The position numbers and the translations under genes were made by a program. Positions 33,527-33,737 of a stretch of DNA of 33,737 bases are shown piece by piece. The notes beneath the pieces are model-generated. The model did not search any database. It was not told the origin of the DNA and was given only the letters and a program-made list of their open reading frames with translations. Numbering within the stretch: the first letter of the stretch is position 1; each line of letters opens with the position of its first letter. The DNA is from Alistipes sp. (GTDB lineage: Bacteria; Bacteroidota; Bacteroidia; Bacteroidales; Rikenellaceae): NCBI GenBank assembly GCA_017474235.1, contig JAFVIB010000036.1, positions 1-33,737 of the forward strand, read 5' to 3'.

Positions 33527-33737
33527 TTACTCCTTGATAAGAACATGTAAATATTCCGTTGTAGTATCAGCCAAGTGGTTGCGATTTTCAGCTTTATCTG
33601 CTCTAAATCGAGAGTATTCTTTCTGATACACTTGATATCTACCGTATTTACTCATAATTTGTCGAATGGTGTCAATAGACATCAAGCCTTCATTATTATA
33701 TGATAATACGATATACTTAAATTTCGCATCAGCAATC
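33527..33737 (-). CDS. C-terminus of an adenine DNA methyltransferase-like protein (partial)
   Basis: On the minus strand an open frame enters from the right edge and ends at the TAA at 33527-33529, giving 69 residues with no start. It reads KFKYIVLSYNNEGLMSID near residues 5-22, SKYGRYQVYQKEYSRFRADK near 29-48, and ends TTTEYLHVLIKE. This pattern (LSYNNEG, then ADK..NR, then a closing TEYLHxL) matches the end of D12-class N6-adenine DNA methyltransferases, often of type II restriction-modification systems. The catalytic part lies outside the window, so the call rests on the C-terminal signature alone. A restriction partner may lie to the right. Confidence 0.65.
   Translation of the reverse strand, partial: IADAKFKYIVLSYNNEGLMSIDTIRQIMSKYGRYQVYQKEYSRFRADKAENRNHLADTTTEYLHVLIKE

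Overview
The window reads as chromosomal DNA of an anaerobic gut-type Bacteroidota, most likely the Rikenellaceae/Alistipes area (a genus-level guess). Support: many genes are preceded by the Bacteroidota promoter pattern TTTG-N19-21-TAnnTTTG, Shine-Dalgarno sequences are mostly absent, MalQ is of the long CBM20-bearing type, and there is a methylmalonyl-CoA decarboxylase operon of the succinate-to-propionate pathway plus a GadB-type glutamate decarboxylase.

Layout. 1-621: the tail of an accessory-looking pair (an unrecognised small protein and an RNase H-like protein with an unusually strong Shine-Dalgarno). 899-3598: a GNAT-like protein and a divergent tryptophanase/tyrosine phenol-lyase. 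3638-5587 (minus): HAD phosphatase and a DUF819 membrane protein. 5999-6676 (minus): inorganic pyrophosphatase. 6901-10829 (minus): gyrA followed by a secreted TPR protein. 10996-12906 (minus): RecQ. 12989-14145: maltose-type acetyltransferase and ruvA. 14443-17888: a secreted operon with one FKBP-domain lipoprotein, one lipoprotein with two FKBP-like domains, and a two-DTG aspartyl protease. 17952-20399 (minus): MalQ. 20669-24710 (minus): mce-mmdA-oadG-mmdC-oadB, which couples methylmalonyl-CoA decarboxylation to sodium export. 24883-27595: thioredoxin-like protein, MeaB, sirtuin and cyclophilin, divergent from the previous operon. 27658-29037 (minus): gadB. 29152-32620: two secreted proteins, dinB and a cold-shock protein (minus). 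32993-33067: tRNA-Pro(TGG). The right edge is accessory: the 3' end of the tRNA plus its terminator is duplicated 263 bp downstream, and the 3' end of an adenine-DNA-methyltransferase-like gene runs off the window.

The most unusual content is not protein coding. Five copies of a roughly 130-bp imperfect palindrome lie in intergenic gaps (5766-5892, about 5893-6001, 6778-6903, 14275-14404, 20544-20672). They share a core hairpin (CCCGCGA.GG / CC.TTGCGGG or close variants), an invariant G-T wobble at one core position, and outer arms that differ between copies yet stay complementary within a copy. Three of them end exactly on the stop codon of the neighbouring gene, and one supplies the -33 box of a promoter. 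I do not recognise this family.
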